Shown here: piece after piece, positions 1-8,339 of the stretch
Numbering within the stretch: position 1 is the stretch's first letter
How the letters are laid out: the number at the start of each line of letters is the position of its first letter
Assembly: GCA_964536015.1 (NCBI GenBank)
Contig: CAZHVS010000028.1
Location: forward strand, 1-35,905
Reading direction: 5' to 3'
Length of the DNA stretch: 35,905 bases
Origin: CAZHVS01 sp964536015
Lineage (GTDB): Bacteria > Bacteroidota > Ignavibacteria > Ignavibacteriales > Ignavibacteriaceae
Position numbers and translations under genes: made by a program
The notes under the pieces: generated by a model
Databases searched by the model: none
What the model was told of the DNA's origin: nothing
The model's input: the letters and a program-made list of their open reading frames with translations, nothing else

Positions 1-52
1 TGGAGATGCAGAATTCAATTTTGGAGATGCAGAATTCAATTTTGGAGATGCA
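1..52. repeat. 21-bp tandem repeat, 2.5 copies, cut by window start
   Basis: Two identical 21-base units (1-21 and 22-42) are followed by the first 10 bases of a third unit (43-52). Each full unit contains a GAATTC. Because the unit is a multiple of three and has no stop, all three + frames are open through it, giving heptapeptide repeats (GDAEFNF, LEMQNSI or WRCRIQF) with stops at 92-94, 66-68 and 58-60. It could therefore be the end of a repeat-containing protein that begins outside the window, or a non-coding satellite. The sequence alone does not decide. Confidence 0.9.
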
Positions 53-139
53 AAAGATAATTTTGTAACAAAGAAAAGTAGAAAAACGAACTGAAAAGTA
101 AGAAATTGTAATTCATCAACAAAAAGGAAGGAAACAAAA

Positions 140-760
140 ATGGCAAGAATTAAATCAAATTTGCGAAATACGACAGTAGCAGAGAGAATCCAGATAGGGA
201 AAGCAAGATTAGGAACATTGACAAGTGGAAGCCAGGTTTCAATAGATGCGGGAAGGTTGGCAGAATATCGAACCACGATAGAGATTTTGGAGGCAAAGGA
301 GATTTTAGTTAACAGGAATAAGGAGATACTTGCACAATCTGTAAGGGAAAGAGATGAAGCAGACAGGGATTTTATGAAGGTTGATTCTGCTATTGCGAAT
401 GAGATAAACAGTAAAAGTGATGATCCTGTGGTTTTGCTTTCTACCGGGTTTCCATTGATAGATGCAGGGGGAGAAAAAGCACAGCTTGGGATGGTTACAA
501 GGCTAGAAGCGGAAATTGGAAAAAATACCGGAGAGGTATGTATAAACTTTAAACGAGTTAAGAGCGCAACGGGTTATGAGTTCCAGATTTCAGAGGGTAC
601 TCCGGATAATTGGACGAATGCCGGGGCGGCGGGAAAGACATCGAAATATACTTTTAGAGGATTAAATCCGGGGAAGAAGTATTGGTTCAGGGTTCGTGCA
701 ATAAAAGGGGAAGAGAAAGGTGCATGGAGTGATCCAGCAACGACGACTGCACCATATTAG
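140..760 (+). CDS. small fibronectin type III domain protein
   Basis: 206 residues, with a good ribosome site (AAGGAAGGAA) just before the ATG. Residues 1-95 are charged and probably helical, with many Glu/Arg/Ala. Residues about 115-206 read as one fibronectin-III sandwich: 'GYEFQIS', then 'LNPGKKYWFRVRAI', then 'GAWSDPATTTAP', the usual B, E-F and G strand signatures. No signal peptide or membrane segment is visible, so the protein is probably cytoplasmic, which is unusual for FN3. The gene is clearly richer in G (many GGA, GGG and AGG codons) than the A/T-rich genes around it and follows a tandem repeat, which may mean recent transfer or a distinct expansion family. Function unknown. After the stop, the purine-rich run 761-822 stays open in another frame and could be a decayed extension. 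Confidence 0.8.
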   Translation: MARIKSNLRNTTVAERIQIGKARLGTLTSGSQVSIDAGRLAEYRTTIEILEAKEILVNRNKEILAQSVRERDEADRDFMKVDSAIANEINSKSDDPVVLLSTGFPLIDAGGEKAQLGMVTRLEAEIGKNTGEVCINFKRVKSATGYEFQISEGTPDNWTNAGAAGKTSKYTFRGLNPGKKYWFRVRAIKGEEKGAWSDPATTTAPY

Positions 761-888
761 AAGCGGAAGCAGAAAAAGATGAGGAGACAGAAGTTTTGGA
801 ACAAGGAAGGCAAAAAAAGTAAGCGGAGAAATGGATTTCTTAAACTTAATCTTTAGGTAATTCTGTAAAGGCATATAAAAATAACAAC

Positions 889-919
889 TTGACATTTACA
901 AAAACTTACAATAAGTTTG
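889..919 (+). promoter_or_regulatory. Bacteroidota-type promoter for the outer-membrane protein gene
   Basis: TTGACA at 889-894 gives the -33 TTG (889-891). Twenty bases later, TAAGTTTG at 912-919 matches the Bacteroidota -7 consensus TAnnTTTG perfectly. Spacing of 20 is inside the known 17-23 range. The start codon lies 38 bases downstream, leaving a short AT-rich leader. Confidence 0.7.
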
Positions 920-957
920 TGTTGTAAAAATATTTATTCATTAACATGAGGTAGAAA

Positions 958-2172
958 ATGTTCAAAAAGATTACTTCCGTATTGGTAGTATCCCTTCTTA
1001 TTATATCCCTTGCATCAGCTCAAGAAAAATGCACAAGATATGGTGGTTTTTCAAGAGTAAAAGCACTTGGAATGAATCAGTTTGTAATAGACCCCGATAA
1101 TATTAAATACAATCCTGCATTCATCTCAAAATATAATAACTTTTTATGGGGCGATATTGGTGATAACGCCGGACCAAGCTTTGGCGATAACAGTGCAGAA
1201 CAATTTATGGGCGTTAATTTCCAGATATTCAAAGGACTTGATGTAGGACTTATTTTAAGTCGTACAGATTCCCGTTCATTATATCCTGGAATTTCACAAA
1301 TAGATCCTGGCTTTTTATTGTCCACAATCGGAGTTACATCTCTCGCAATGGAAAACAACCTTGAAATTATGGGAGCAATGGACTTTGATAAACTGACCCT
1401 CGGACTTGGAATTGCATATGTTTCAGCTTCAAATGAAAGCAAACCAGCAACCGGAAGTTCTACAAAAGAAAGCGTTTCTCAGATTGGTATTAATGCAGGA
1501 CTTATTTTTGATATTGCAAGCAATATGAATTTAGATGCTTCATTAACATTAATAATGCCAAGTTATACATTAGAACCTCCAACAGGAACAAAGACAGAAG
1601 CTTCTCAGACAATGCTTGGTGTAAATGCAAGGTCTTTCATTGGAATGACCAGCAAAATGACATTCGTTCCAGTAATTGAATTTGCAACAATGAGCGGAAC
1701 CTACAAGACCACAACAGAAGTTGATCTTCCATCATATACTGAACTTGGTTTGGGATTTGGAATTCAATATAAAGTTGGTGACTTTATGTTTATTGGCGGA
1801 CCAAGCTTCCAGATGTCTTCAGTAACCATAGCTGCAGTACCAAATAGCTCTCCTGAATTAACAGATACATATACCTATTTCCCAAATTGGAATCTTGGTG
1901 CAGAATGGTATGCAACTGATTGGTTGATAGCTCGTATGGGTTATTATTCAATGACCGGTTCATTCTCAAATGAATCTACAGCAACTTCCACAACCAAAGA
2001 TGAATTTATCAGCACTGTTAACAGTCAAGGTAAAGTAACTTTAGGTTTAGGACTCAGATTTGGTGGATTTGGACTGGATGCAACAGTTAATTCTGATGTA
2101 GTAAGACAAGGTCTTGGAAATATTGGCGGCGGACCAACCTTCGCTCATATTTCTGCTTCTTATGCTTTCTAA
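958..2172 (+). CDS. probable outer-membrane beta-barrel protein
   Basis: 404 residues. Residues 1-21 form a signal peptide (basic MFKK, hydrophobic VLVVSLLIISLA, then ASAQ). The mature part alternates polar and hydrophobic residues, is rich in Gly, Ser, Thr and aromatics, and ends in 'SYAF'; a terminal Phe is the usual BAM recognition signal of outer-membrane barrels. Near the N-terminus 'YNPAFIS' resembles the NPA-type motif of FadL/PorV-like barrels. I cannot assign a substrate. It is a single-gene unit, with its own promoter at 889-919 and terminator at 2200-2230, so it may be an abundant surface protein. Conserved in style with Ignavibacteria outer-membrane proteins, but this is inference. 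Confidence 0.75.
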   Translation: MFKKITSVLVVSLLIISLASAQEKCTRYGGFSRVKALGMNQFVIDPDNIKYNPAFISKYNNFLWGDIGDNAGPSFGDNSAEQFMGVNFQIFKGLDVGLILSRTDSRSLYPGISQIDPGFLLSTIGVTSLAMENNLEIMGAMDFDKLTLGLGIAYVSASNESKPATGSSTKESVSQIGINAGLIFDIASNMNLDASLTLIMPSYTLEPPTGTKTEASQTMLGVNARSFIGMTSKMTFVPVIEFATMSGTYKTTTEVDLPSYTELGLGFGIQYKVGDFMFIGGPSFQMSSVTIAAVPNSSPELTDTYTYFPNWNLGAEWYATDWLIARMGYYSMTGSFSNESTATSTTKDEFISTVNSQGKVTLGLGLRFGGFGLDATVNSDVVRQGLGNIGGGPTFAHISASYAF

Positions 2173-2199
2173 AATTTTGGATTGATTATTTTCTTGAAG

Positions 2200-2230
2200 A
2201 GGCATCTGAAAAGATGCCTTTTCTTTTTTA
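2200..2230 (+). terminator. rho-independent terminator
   Basis: Perfect 8-bp stem AGGCATCT/AGATGCCT (2200-2207 and 2212-2219) with a GAAA tetraloop, followed by a T-rich tract TTTTCTTTTTT. It lies 28 bases after the stop of the barrel gene. Confidence 0.85.
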
Positions 2231-2289
2231 TGAAACTACCTCTGGTTTTTCTATTTTTGAGATGTGTTTATTAAATTATTTAAAGAATT

Positions 2290-2652
2290 ATGATTAAAAA
2301 AACTACTTCTGAAACCCGCAAGTATAGAACCGAGATGAATGACAAAATATTGAATTCTGGTTTCAGAGATTTTAATAAATTTTTTGCTCTTGATAACAAA
2401 GCGTATATTAACGGCGCACTTCCTGCAAAGACTAAAGAATTAATGGGACTTGCTGCTTCGATGGTTCTGAGATGTAATGATTGTATTTTTTATCATATAG
2501 ACAGAGCAATAACTGAAGGAGCAACTAAAGAAGAATTGCATGAAACTTTTAATATTGCATTGATTGTTGGTGGTTCTATTGTTATACCTCATTTGCGTTA
2601 TGCATTTGAAGTAATGGAAGATAAATTTACAGAAATTGAAAAGAAACCTTAA
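2290..2652 (+). CDS. AhpD-like / carboxymuconolactone decarboxylase family protein
   Basis: 120 residues of all-helical type. The key motif is 'CNDCIFYH' at 62-69, i.e. Cys62-x2-Cys65-x3-His69, the peroxidatic CxxC and His of AhpD-like proteins. It is followed by 'ATKEELHETFNIALIVGG', the typical second helix pair of the CMD fold. The family includes the disulfide reductase partner of peroxiredoxin AhpC and many uncharacterised single-domain members; no ahpC is visible here. It lies 5 bases upstream of the amidohydrolase gene, so the two are almost certainly co-transcribed. A redox function is likely from the CxxC; the physiological substrate is unknown. Confidence 0.85.
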   Translation: MIKKTTSETRKYRTEMNDKILNSGFRDFNKFFALDNKAYINGALPAKTKELMGLAASMVLRCNDCIFYHIDRAITEGATKEELHETFNIALIVGGSIVIPHLRYAFEVMEDKFTEIEKKP

Positions 2653-2657
2653 TTAAA

Positions 2658-4004
2658 ATGATTGAAAATAAACTATTAATTATTCCTGATAAAATTATTA
2701 CTGCCGATAGTGAAGGGAGAATTCTTGAAAATTCTGCCGTAGAAGTTGTAAATGAAAGAATAACCTCAATTAGAAAAGTTAGTAAAAGCTTACTTGACGG
2801 ATATGATGGAAAAATTTATTACGCAAAAGGTTTAACATTAATACCTGGCTTTATTCAGACACATATACATTTGTGTCAAACTCTTTTTCGTGGTTTAGCA
2901 GACGATCTTCAGCTTTTAGATTGGTTACAGTACAGAATTTTCCCCTATGAAAATGCACATAACAAACAATCTTTATTAGCATCGGTTAGAATTGGGTTGG
3001 ATGAATTGACTAAATCAGGAACGACAACAATTCTTGATATGGGAACATTGCGGCATCAGGAAGTTATTTTTGAAGAATTAAGTAACACCGGAGTTCGTGC
3101 CTTTGCCGGAAAATGTATGATAGATGAAAATGATTTATATCCGGAATTCAAATCAACGACAAAAGATGAGTTGAAAGAAACATATAAACTTGCGAAGCAA
3201 TTTCATAATTCATCTGATGGAATGATTAAATACGGATTTGCACCGAGGTTTGTATTATCGTGTTCGAAAGGATTGTTAATTCAGACCAAAGAAATGATGG
3301 AAGATTTTCCTGGAAGTATTTATCACACTCATTCTTCTGAAAATAAAAATGAGGTAACAGAAGTAAAAAGGAGGACAGGAAAAGAGAATATCGAATATTT
3401 TGATTCCATTGGTGTTCTTGGTAAAAATACTGTACTTGCACATTGTATTCATTTGAATAAGAAAGAGATTAATTCGTTAAAAAAATCTTCAACACGAGTG
3501 TGTCATTGTCCTTCTTCAAATCTGAAGTTAGGTTCTGGAATTGCTAATATTCCACTTCTTCTTAAGAATAAAATTTCTGTTTCTCTTGGTGCAGATGGAG
3601 CTCCTTGTAATAATAATTTGTCTGCATTTACAGAAATGAGACTGGCATCATTAATACAAAAACCAATTCATGGTGCAACTTCAATGGATGCCAAGACAGT
3701 TTTTTATCTTGCAACAATTGAAGGAGCAAAAGCGTTGAATATAGAAAATGAAACAGGCAGTATTGAAGAGGGGAAAAAAGCGGATCTTGTTTTGTTAAAT
3801 CTTAATTCATCTTCTAATTCGTTAATTAATAATAATGATAATTTATTTTCAAACATTGTTTATTCTTCTAATAAAGATAATGTTATTGATGTAATGATTA
3901 ATGGAAGATGGGTAGTGAAGAATAAGAAATCACTTCTGTATGATGAAGAAGAATTAATTGAATATTCAAAAAACGAATTAAAAAAACTACTAAAAAGAAT
4001 TTGA
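2658..4004 (+). CDS. amidohydrolase (MTA/SAH deaminase / SsnA / chlorohydrolase-like)
   Basis: 448 residues, the usual length for cytosolic TIM-barrel deaminases. The N-terminal beta-sandwich is followed by the metal motif 'PGFIQTHIHLCQTLFRG' with His69 and His71. Further expected metal or catalytic positions are 'HTHSSEN' at 223-229, 'AHCIHL' with His262 and 'GADGAP' with Asp313. The C-terminus returns to the sandwich ('GSIEEGKKADLVLLNL'). This pattern fits the subfamily of 5'-methylthioadenosine/S-adenosylhomocysteine deaminase, guanine or 8-oxoguanine deaminases and triazine hydrolases; sequence reading cannot separate these. The AhpD-like gene precedes it by 5 bases, and rdgB starts 9 bases after its last base. 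The RdgB neighbour (removal of deaminated purine nucleotides) weakly favours a purine deaminase. Confidence 0.85.
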   Translation: MIENKLLIIPDKIITADSEGRILENSAVEVVNERITSIRKVSKSLLDGYDGKIYYAKGLTLIPGFIQTHIHLCQTLFRGLADDLQLLDWLQYRIFPYENAHNKQSLLASVRIGLDELTKSGTTTILDMGTLRHQEVIFEELSNTGVRAFAGKCMIDENDLYPEFKSTTKDELKETYKLAKQFHNSSDGMIKYGFAPRFVLSCSKGLLIQTKEMMEDFPGSIYHTHSSENKNEVTEVKRRTGKENIEYFDSIGVLGKNTVLAHCIHLNKKEINSLKKSSTRVCHCPSSNLKLGSGIANIPLLLKNKISVSLGADGAPCNNNLSAFTEMRLASLIQKPIHGATSMDAKTVFYLATIEGAKALNIENETGSIEEGKKADLVLLNLNSSSNSLINNNDNLFSNIVYSSNKDNVIDVMINGRWVVKNKKSLLYDEEELIEYSKNELKKLLKRI

Positions 4005-4012
4005 GAGATTTT

Positions 4013-4594
4013 ATGAAAAGAATTCTATTTGCAACAAATAATCTTGGAAAAGTTAAAGAAGTAAAAGCAATATTTAAACAGGCAGGAATCGAAGTTGCAT
4101 CTTTGTATGGTGTGCAGGGAATTCCAAAAATAATTGAGTATGGTTTAACTTTTGAAGATAATGCAAAAATAAAAGCTAAAATAGTTTTTGATACACTTCA
4201 TTTACCCATAATTGCGGATGATTCAGGTATATCAGTTGAACAATTGAATGGAAAACCCGGGGTTTTTTCTGCAAGATTTGCAGGTGAAAATGCTACTGAT
4301 GATGATAACAATAAAAAACTTTTAAAGGAACTTGAAAACTTTCCTGAGCCTCATAAGGCAAAATATGTTTGCAGTGCAGTTTTTTATAATGGCTCAGATT
4401 TTATTTCTTGCATTGGTGAATTACATGGCAGAATAGTTAAGACTGCAAAAGGGGAAAATGGTTTTGGGTATGACCCGTACTTTGTGCCAGATGGATTTAC
4501 TAAAACTGCTGCTGAACTTACTTTAGAAGAGAAAAATAAAATTAGTCACCGAGCAAAAGCGTTTAGATTACTATTAGAAAAAATAAAAAATTAA
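4013..4594 (+). CDS. rdgB: XTP/dITP pyrophosphohydrolase (HAM1/RdgB)
   Basis: Hydrolyses non-canonical purine triphosphates (XTP, dITP, ITP) to monophosphates and PPi, keeping deaminated bases out of DNA and RNA. The N-terminus 'MKRILFATNNLGKVKE' is the family's substrate-binding signature. 'IADDSGISVEQLNGKPGVFSA' is split around the catalytic/metal region (DDSG), and 'GENGFGYDPYFVPDG' and 'ISHRAKAF' complete the family pattern. About 193 residues, normal length. I chose the ATG at 4013 rather than the upstream in-frame TTG at 4001, because the family begins exactly at M-K-x-[IL]-x-[FVL]-ATNN. Part of the 2290-4594 unit. It converges with the TPR kinase gene, whose end is only 4 bases away, with no hairpin between. 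Confidence 0.95.
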   Translation: MKRILFATNNLGKVKEVKAIFKQAGIEVASLYGVQGIPKIIEYGLTFEDNAKIKAKIVFDTLHLPIIADDSGISVEQLNGKPGVFSARFAGENATDDDNNKKLLKELENFPEPHKAKYVCSAVFYNGSDFISCIGELHGRIVKTAKGENGFGYDPYFVPDGFTKTAAELTLEEKNKISHRAKAFRLLLEKIKN

Positions 4595-4598
4595 TATT

Positions 4599-6641
4599 TT
4601 ATTTAATTGGTAAGGATAAAATAAAAGTCGTACCTTTTCCCAATTCACTTTTTACAGAAAGACTTCCGTTATTTAGTTCAATAATTTCTTTTGCGACAAG
4701 TAATCCCAATCCTGTTCCTTTTTCATTCATTGTGCCTACAGTGCTTTTTATCTGCGGGGTAAAAAGTTCACTTAAAGTTTTTTCTGACATTCCTATTCCT
4801 TTATCGACAAAGAATATTTGAATTTGTGAATCTATAATTTCTGCATTTATAATAATTTCATTACCAGGATTTGAAAATTTAATTGCATTCGAGATTAAAT
4901 TTCTGAATACGATTGATAGAGAATTAAGATCACCTGATACTGTTATTGTTTCATCAACTTTGTTTTCAAATTTCAATTGTTTTTCTTCAGCATCAAGAGA
5001 AAATAATTCGGTTATTTTTGTAATTGCTTGTTTCAGCAAAAAATCTTCCGGCTTTATTTTCAATTTATCCATCTTGATTAATGCCCAGTAAAGAAGATTT
5101 TCGAGCAAGCTATAAACCTGTTGACTTGCGATATTAATTTTTTCAGAATAAAAAAGGATTTCTTCTTTAGTTAATTCGTTTTTTTCTGAAACGATTATGT
5201 TTCCCATTCCCAAAATTGATTGAAAAGGACTTCGTAGATCATGAGCAATAATTCCGAATAGTTTATCTTTTTCGGAATTAAGTTCTTTTAACTCTTTATT
5301 CAGAATTTCTAATTGCTCTTTCTGAAAAGTAATTTGTTTATTATTTAATTCTAAAATCTTGCTGGATCTTCTTTTATTATTGTATGCAACAATTAAAAGA
5401 ATTACAATAGCCGCAGTAAATATTATGATTATTATTAGAAAACTTAAGACAGTCTTGTTATAATTAGATTCATTTTGAAGAGTTTTTATTTTAGCTTCTT
5501 TCTTTTCATTTTCAAATTGAGCAGAGAGCGCACTAATTTGTTTTGCTTTTGTCTCATTAATCAGAGAGTCACTAAATAATTTGAACTCTTTGTAATAAAA
5601 CAATGCTTTATCTTTATTGCCAAGTTCTTCATAGACTTCTGAAATATGAGAATAGAGATAAGAAATTCCTCGAAGGTCGTGTATTTGTTTTCTTAATTCG
5701 AGAGATTCAAAAAAATATTTCAAACTTATCTGCCGATTACCACTTCTCCAGTAAGTTAATCCAATATTTGCAAGAGAAGCAGCAATCCCTTGTCTATCAT
5801 TTATCTCTTTTTTTAGCAATAAAGATTTTTGTGAATACTCAAGCACTTTATCATATTTATCAAGAAATTTGTATATCATGGATATATTTTCATAAGCACC
5901 AGCAAGACCACGTTTGTAATTTAATATTTTATATAATTCAATTGCTTTGAATGTATATTCAAGTGCGTCATCAAACTTCTTTTGTGCAATGAACACAATT
6001 CCCAAGTGAATAAATGCTGCCGCTTTTTCTATATAAGCATTTTCATTTTTAAGAAGAGCAAGAGATTTATTCGAGTAATCAATCGTTTTTTGCAAATCAT
6101 TGAGTATATAATAAACTATACCTAACGTATTATAAGCGTTTGCCAGGTTGATATTATCATTAATTGCAGACGAAATTTTTTCTGATTCAAAACATAGTGA
6201 AATCGACTCATCATATAATCCTAAATATGCTTTTACATAAGCTTTTTCATTCAAAACTGCAGCGATTTTTTGTCTATTTTTAGTTTTATTAAAAAGTGTT
6301 AAAGCTTTTTCAAGTTCTTCCAGCGATTCCAAATAGTAACTCTGGATATAGAGAATTTTTCCATAATACAAATAGAATGTTGCTTCATCATCTGTTAATG
6401 CCAGAGATTTTGTTAATGCGATACCTTCTTTTATCCACGGTTCAGCATCTTTGGGGGAATTATTAATATAGAATTCAACAATTTGTTTTATGGTATTTAA
6501 TTTATTTTCGTTCTCTAGATTATTTACCGACTGAAGAAGTAAATTTATATTGATAGAATCAACTCGTGAATGAAGAGGGAAATTTTCTTGTGAGAAAATA
6601 ATTAGAAAAAAAGTGATTAATATTTGTAGGTGCTTTTTCAT
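4599..6641 (-). CDS. TPR-repeat sensor histidine kinase
   Basis: About 680 residues from the ATG at 6641. The frame could open 36 bases earlier, but the signal-like 'MKKHLQILITFFLIIFSQ' begins here. A periplasmic region of about 350 residues carries successive 34-residue tetratricopeptide repeats ('ANAYNTLGIVYYILNDLQKT', 'GAYENISMIYKFLDKYDK', 'ASLANIGLTYWRSGNRQIS', 'SYLYSHISEVYEELGNKD'). Then come a membrane helix (LSFLIIIIIFTAAIVILLIV), a coiled coil, a HisKA domain with phospho-acceptor His467 in 'IIAHDLRSPFQS', and HATPase_c boxes 'NLISNAIKFSNPG', 'DKGIGMS' and 'GTGLGLLVAK'. This architecture is common in Bacteroidota. No response regulator is adjacent, so the partner is unknown. It follows menG by 54 bases and may share its transcript. 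Confidence 0.9.
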   Translation of the reverse strand: MKKHLQILITFFLIIFSQENFPLHSRVDSININLLLQSVNNLENENKLNTIKQIVEFYINNSPKDAEPWIKEGIALTKSLALTDDEATFYLYYGKILYIQSYYLESLEELEKALTLFNKTKNRQKIAAVLNEKAYVKAYLGLYDESISLCFESEKISSAINDNINLANAYNTLGIVYYILNDLQKTIDYSNKSLALLKNENAYIEKAAAFIHLGIVFIAQKKFDDALEYTFKAIELYKILNYKRGLAGAYENISMIYKFLDKYDKVLEYSQKSLLLKKEINDRQGIAASLANIGLTYWRSGNRQISLKYFFESLELRKQIHDLRGISYLYSHISEVYEELGNKDKALFYYKEFKLFSDSLINETKAKQISALSAQFENEKKEAKIKTLQNESNYNKTVLSFLIIIIIFTAAIVILLIVAYNNKRRSSKILELNNKQITFQKEQLEILNKELKELNSEKDKLFGIIAHDLRSPFQSILGMGNIIVSEKNELTKEEILFYSEKINIASQQVYSLLENLLYWALIKMDKLKIKPEDFLLKQAITKITELFSLDAEEKQLKFENKVDETITVSGDLNSLSIVFRNLISNAIKFSNPGNEIIINAEIIDSQIQIFFVDKGIGMSEKTLSELFTPQIKSTVGTMNEKGTGLGLLVAKEIIELNNGSLSVKSELGKGTTFILSLPIK

Positions 6642-6695
6642 AATATTAAGCGAATCTGAATGTAAGTTAGTCAACATTATTAAAAATCAAAAATT

Positions 6696-7379
6696 TTATT
6701 TTTGAGCTATTACAACCTGTATAGTTCCAAGCGTGAGATTTATTCTTTTAACATCGAAGAACCCAGCGTCCCTCAGAATTTTTTGTAAATCAACTTTTTT
6801 ATCAAAATCCTGAACCGAGTCTGGTAAATATTTGTAAGCTTTAAAGTCTTTTGATATGATTCCACCAATAACAGGAAGGACATACTTAAAATAGAGATTG
6901 TAAAAAAATCTGATTAATAAATTTGCAGGTAAGGCAAATTCAAGTATTGTAACTTTTCCTTTGGGTTTTAGAATCCGTATAAATTCTTTAAATGCAGTTG
7001 GAATATCATAGAAATTTCTAACACCGAATGCAACCGTAATATTTGAAACACTTTGGGTTTTAAGTGGAATTTGTTCTGCAGCCATCTGAAAATTATTTCC
7101 AATTATCCATTCACTTTTTTTATTAAATAATTTCAGCATGTTAATTGAAACATCAGCGGCAAAAATTTTTTTAACATTGAACTTTTTTGCATTTATAGCA
7201 AAATCTCCTGTACCGCAAGCAATATCAAGGAGAATCGAATCTGAAATTAGTTTTGTAAGTTTAAGTGCTTTATTTCTCCAGTAAAAATCAATTCCAAAAC
7301 TTAAAAGATGATTCAGAAAATCATAACGAGAAGCAATCCCATCAAACATTTGTTTGACTTTTTGTTTCTTGTTGTTCAT
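6696..7379 (-). CDS. menG: demethylmenaquinone methyltransferase (MenG/UbiE)
   Basis: SAM-dependent C-methyltransferase that turns demethylmenaquinone into menaquinone, the last step of respiratory quinone synthesis. 227 residues. Family signatures are 'MFDGIASRYDFLNHLLSFGI' at the N-terminus, SAM motif I 'LLDIACGTGDFAI' and 'NITVAFGVRNFYD', the UbiE/MenG family motif. The end 'GTIQVVIAQK' is also typical. Its ATG overlaps the stop of the upstream PAP2 gene (ATGA at 7376-7379), so the two are translationally coupled. The alternative is the ubiquinone enzyme UbiE; menaquinone is preferred given the suggested lineage. Confidence 0.93.
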   Translation of the reverse strand: MNNKKQKVKQMFDGIASRYDFLNHLLSFGIDFYWRNKALKLTKLISDSILLDIACGTGDFAINAKKFNVKKIFAADVSINMLKLFNKKSEWIIGNNFQMAAEQIPLKTQSVSNITVAFGVRNFYDIPTAFKEFIRILKPKGKVTILEFALPANLLIRFFYNLYFKYVLPVIGGIISKDFKAYKYLPDSVQDFDKKVDLQKILRDAGFFDVKRINLTLGTIQVVIAQK

Positions 7380-8335
7380 TTTTTCTCCGAGGGATAATAG
7401 AATAGCTGACCTTTAATAAAATTCTGCCAGGAATTAAAAATTATTTTTCCAGACCATATTGAAAAGACCATTAAAACTGAACCACCCACAAGATCAATAA
7501 AATAGTGATATCGCAAATATACTGTTGCAAAGATTAATAAAAGTCCATTTGGAATAAGAAAATATTTTGAACGCGAATTTAATTTGACTGAAAGGTACAT
7601 TACAATTAATGTCATCATTGTATGTCCACTTGGAAAAACATCTCTTTGTACAATCAGTGCAGGATTAATTGTCCCAGAAGGAATTGATTCTCCTGAATTT
7701 ACTATTTCACGTAAAATATTAGTTAGAAAAATTCCGGGTAATTCCAGGTTAGTTGTGTCAAAGTTATGTAGTGTAAATCTGGGTCCAACTGCGGGAAGAA
7801 TAAAATAACCTATGTATGATAAGAAAAAACCATAAACTACTGAAAAAATAACATAATCTGACTCAAGTTTTTTATTTTTCAAGTATAAAGCCATTGCCAA
7901 AATGATTGGAAGGAAATAAAACGTCCCATAAGAAATTTGTAAAAGCTCAGTTAAAAAAGGATTTGCAATTTTTCCCAATGCAATGGTCGGATCGCAGCCA
8001 AAAATCCATCTATCTGCTGCAATAAGTAAATGATCAAAATCGACATTTCTTATTGGCCTTATCATCAGATAAAGTTCTTTGAAGGTCAGGAAAATTAATG
8101 GGGCATAATACCACAGATGAATTTGTCGTAACCAAAAATTGTTTTTCTTATAATCATAGTATGCTAACAATAAAGTAAGAATAATAACGAAAATATTTAA
8201 TAAGATTAAAATGTACCAATGTTCAATTCTTTTTAAAAAAAAGATATTCATCAAAGATAAGAACAAATAAAAGGAAATGACTGTAATGTCAATTGGTTTT
8301 ACAAATTTTATTTTTTCACTGATATTTTTTAACAA
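7376..8335 (-). CDS. PAP2-family membrane phosphatase (PAP2_3 / Aur1-like)
   Basis: 319 residues with about six membrane helices. All three parts of the PAP2 active site can be seen: 'KELYLMIRP' (K86-x6-R93-P94), 'FPSGH' and 'YHYFID' (His-x3-Asp) followed by LVGG. The family dephosphorylates lipid phosphates such as phosphatidate, prenyl diphosphates or phosphatidylglycerol phosphate, or transfers head groups (Aur1/Ipt1-like branch). The context between rsmA and menG does not identify the substrate; an isoprenoid- or lipid-phosphate is plausible. The start is TTG at 8335, 4 bases after the rsmA stop; the next in-frame ATG (8251) would delete the first membrane helix, so TTG is preferred. Overlaps menG by 4 bases. 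Confidence 0.85.
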   Translation of the reverse strand: MLKNISEKIKFVKPIDITVISFYLFLSLMNIFFLKRIEHWYILILLNIFVIILTLLLAYYDYKKNNFWLRQIHLWYYAPLIFLTFKELYLMIRPIRNVDFDHLLIAADRWIFGCDPTIALGKIANPFLTELLQISYGTFYFLPIILAMALYLKNKKLESDYVIFSVVYGFFLSYIGYFILPAVGPRFTLHNFDTTNLELPGIFLTNILREIVNSGESIPSGTINPALIVQRDVFPSGHTMMTLIVMYLSVKLNSRSKYFLIPNGLLLIFATVYLRYHYFIDLVGGSVLMVFSIWSGKIIFNSWQNFIKGQLFYYPSEKK

Positions 8336-8339
8336 GAAG

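Noticed and set aside
4001..4012. Longer RdgB starting at TTG 4001
   Set aside because: The family's N-terminus begins exactly at the ATG at 4013, and the TTG overlaps the amidohydrolase stop.
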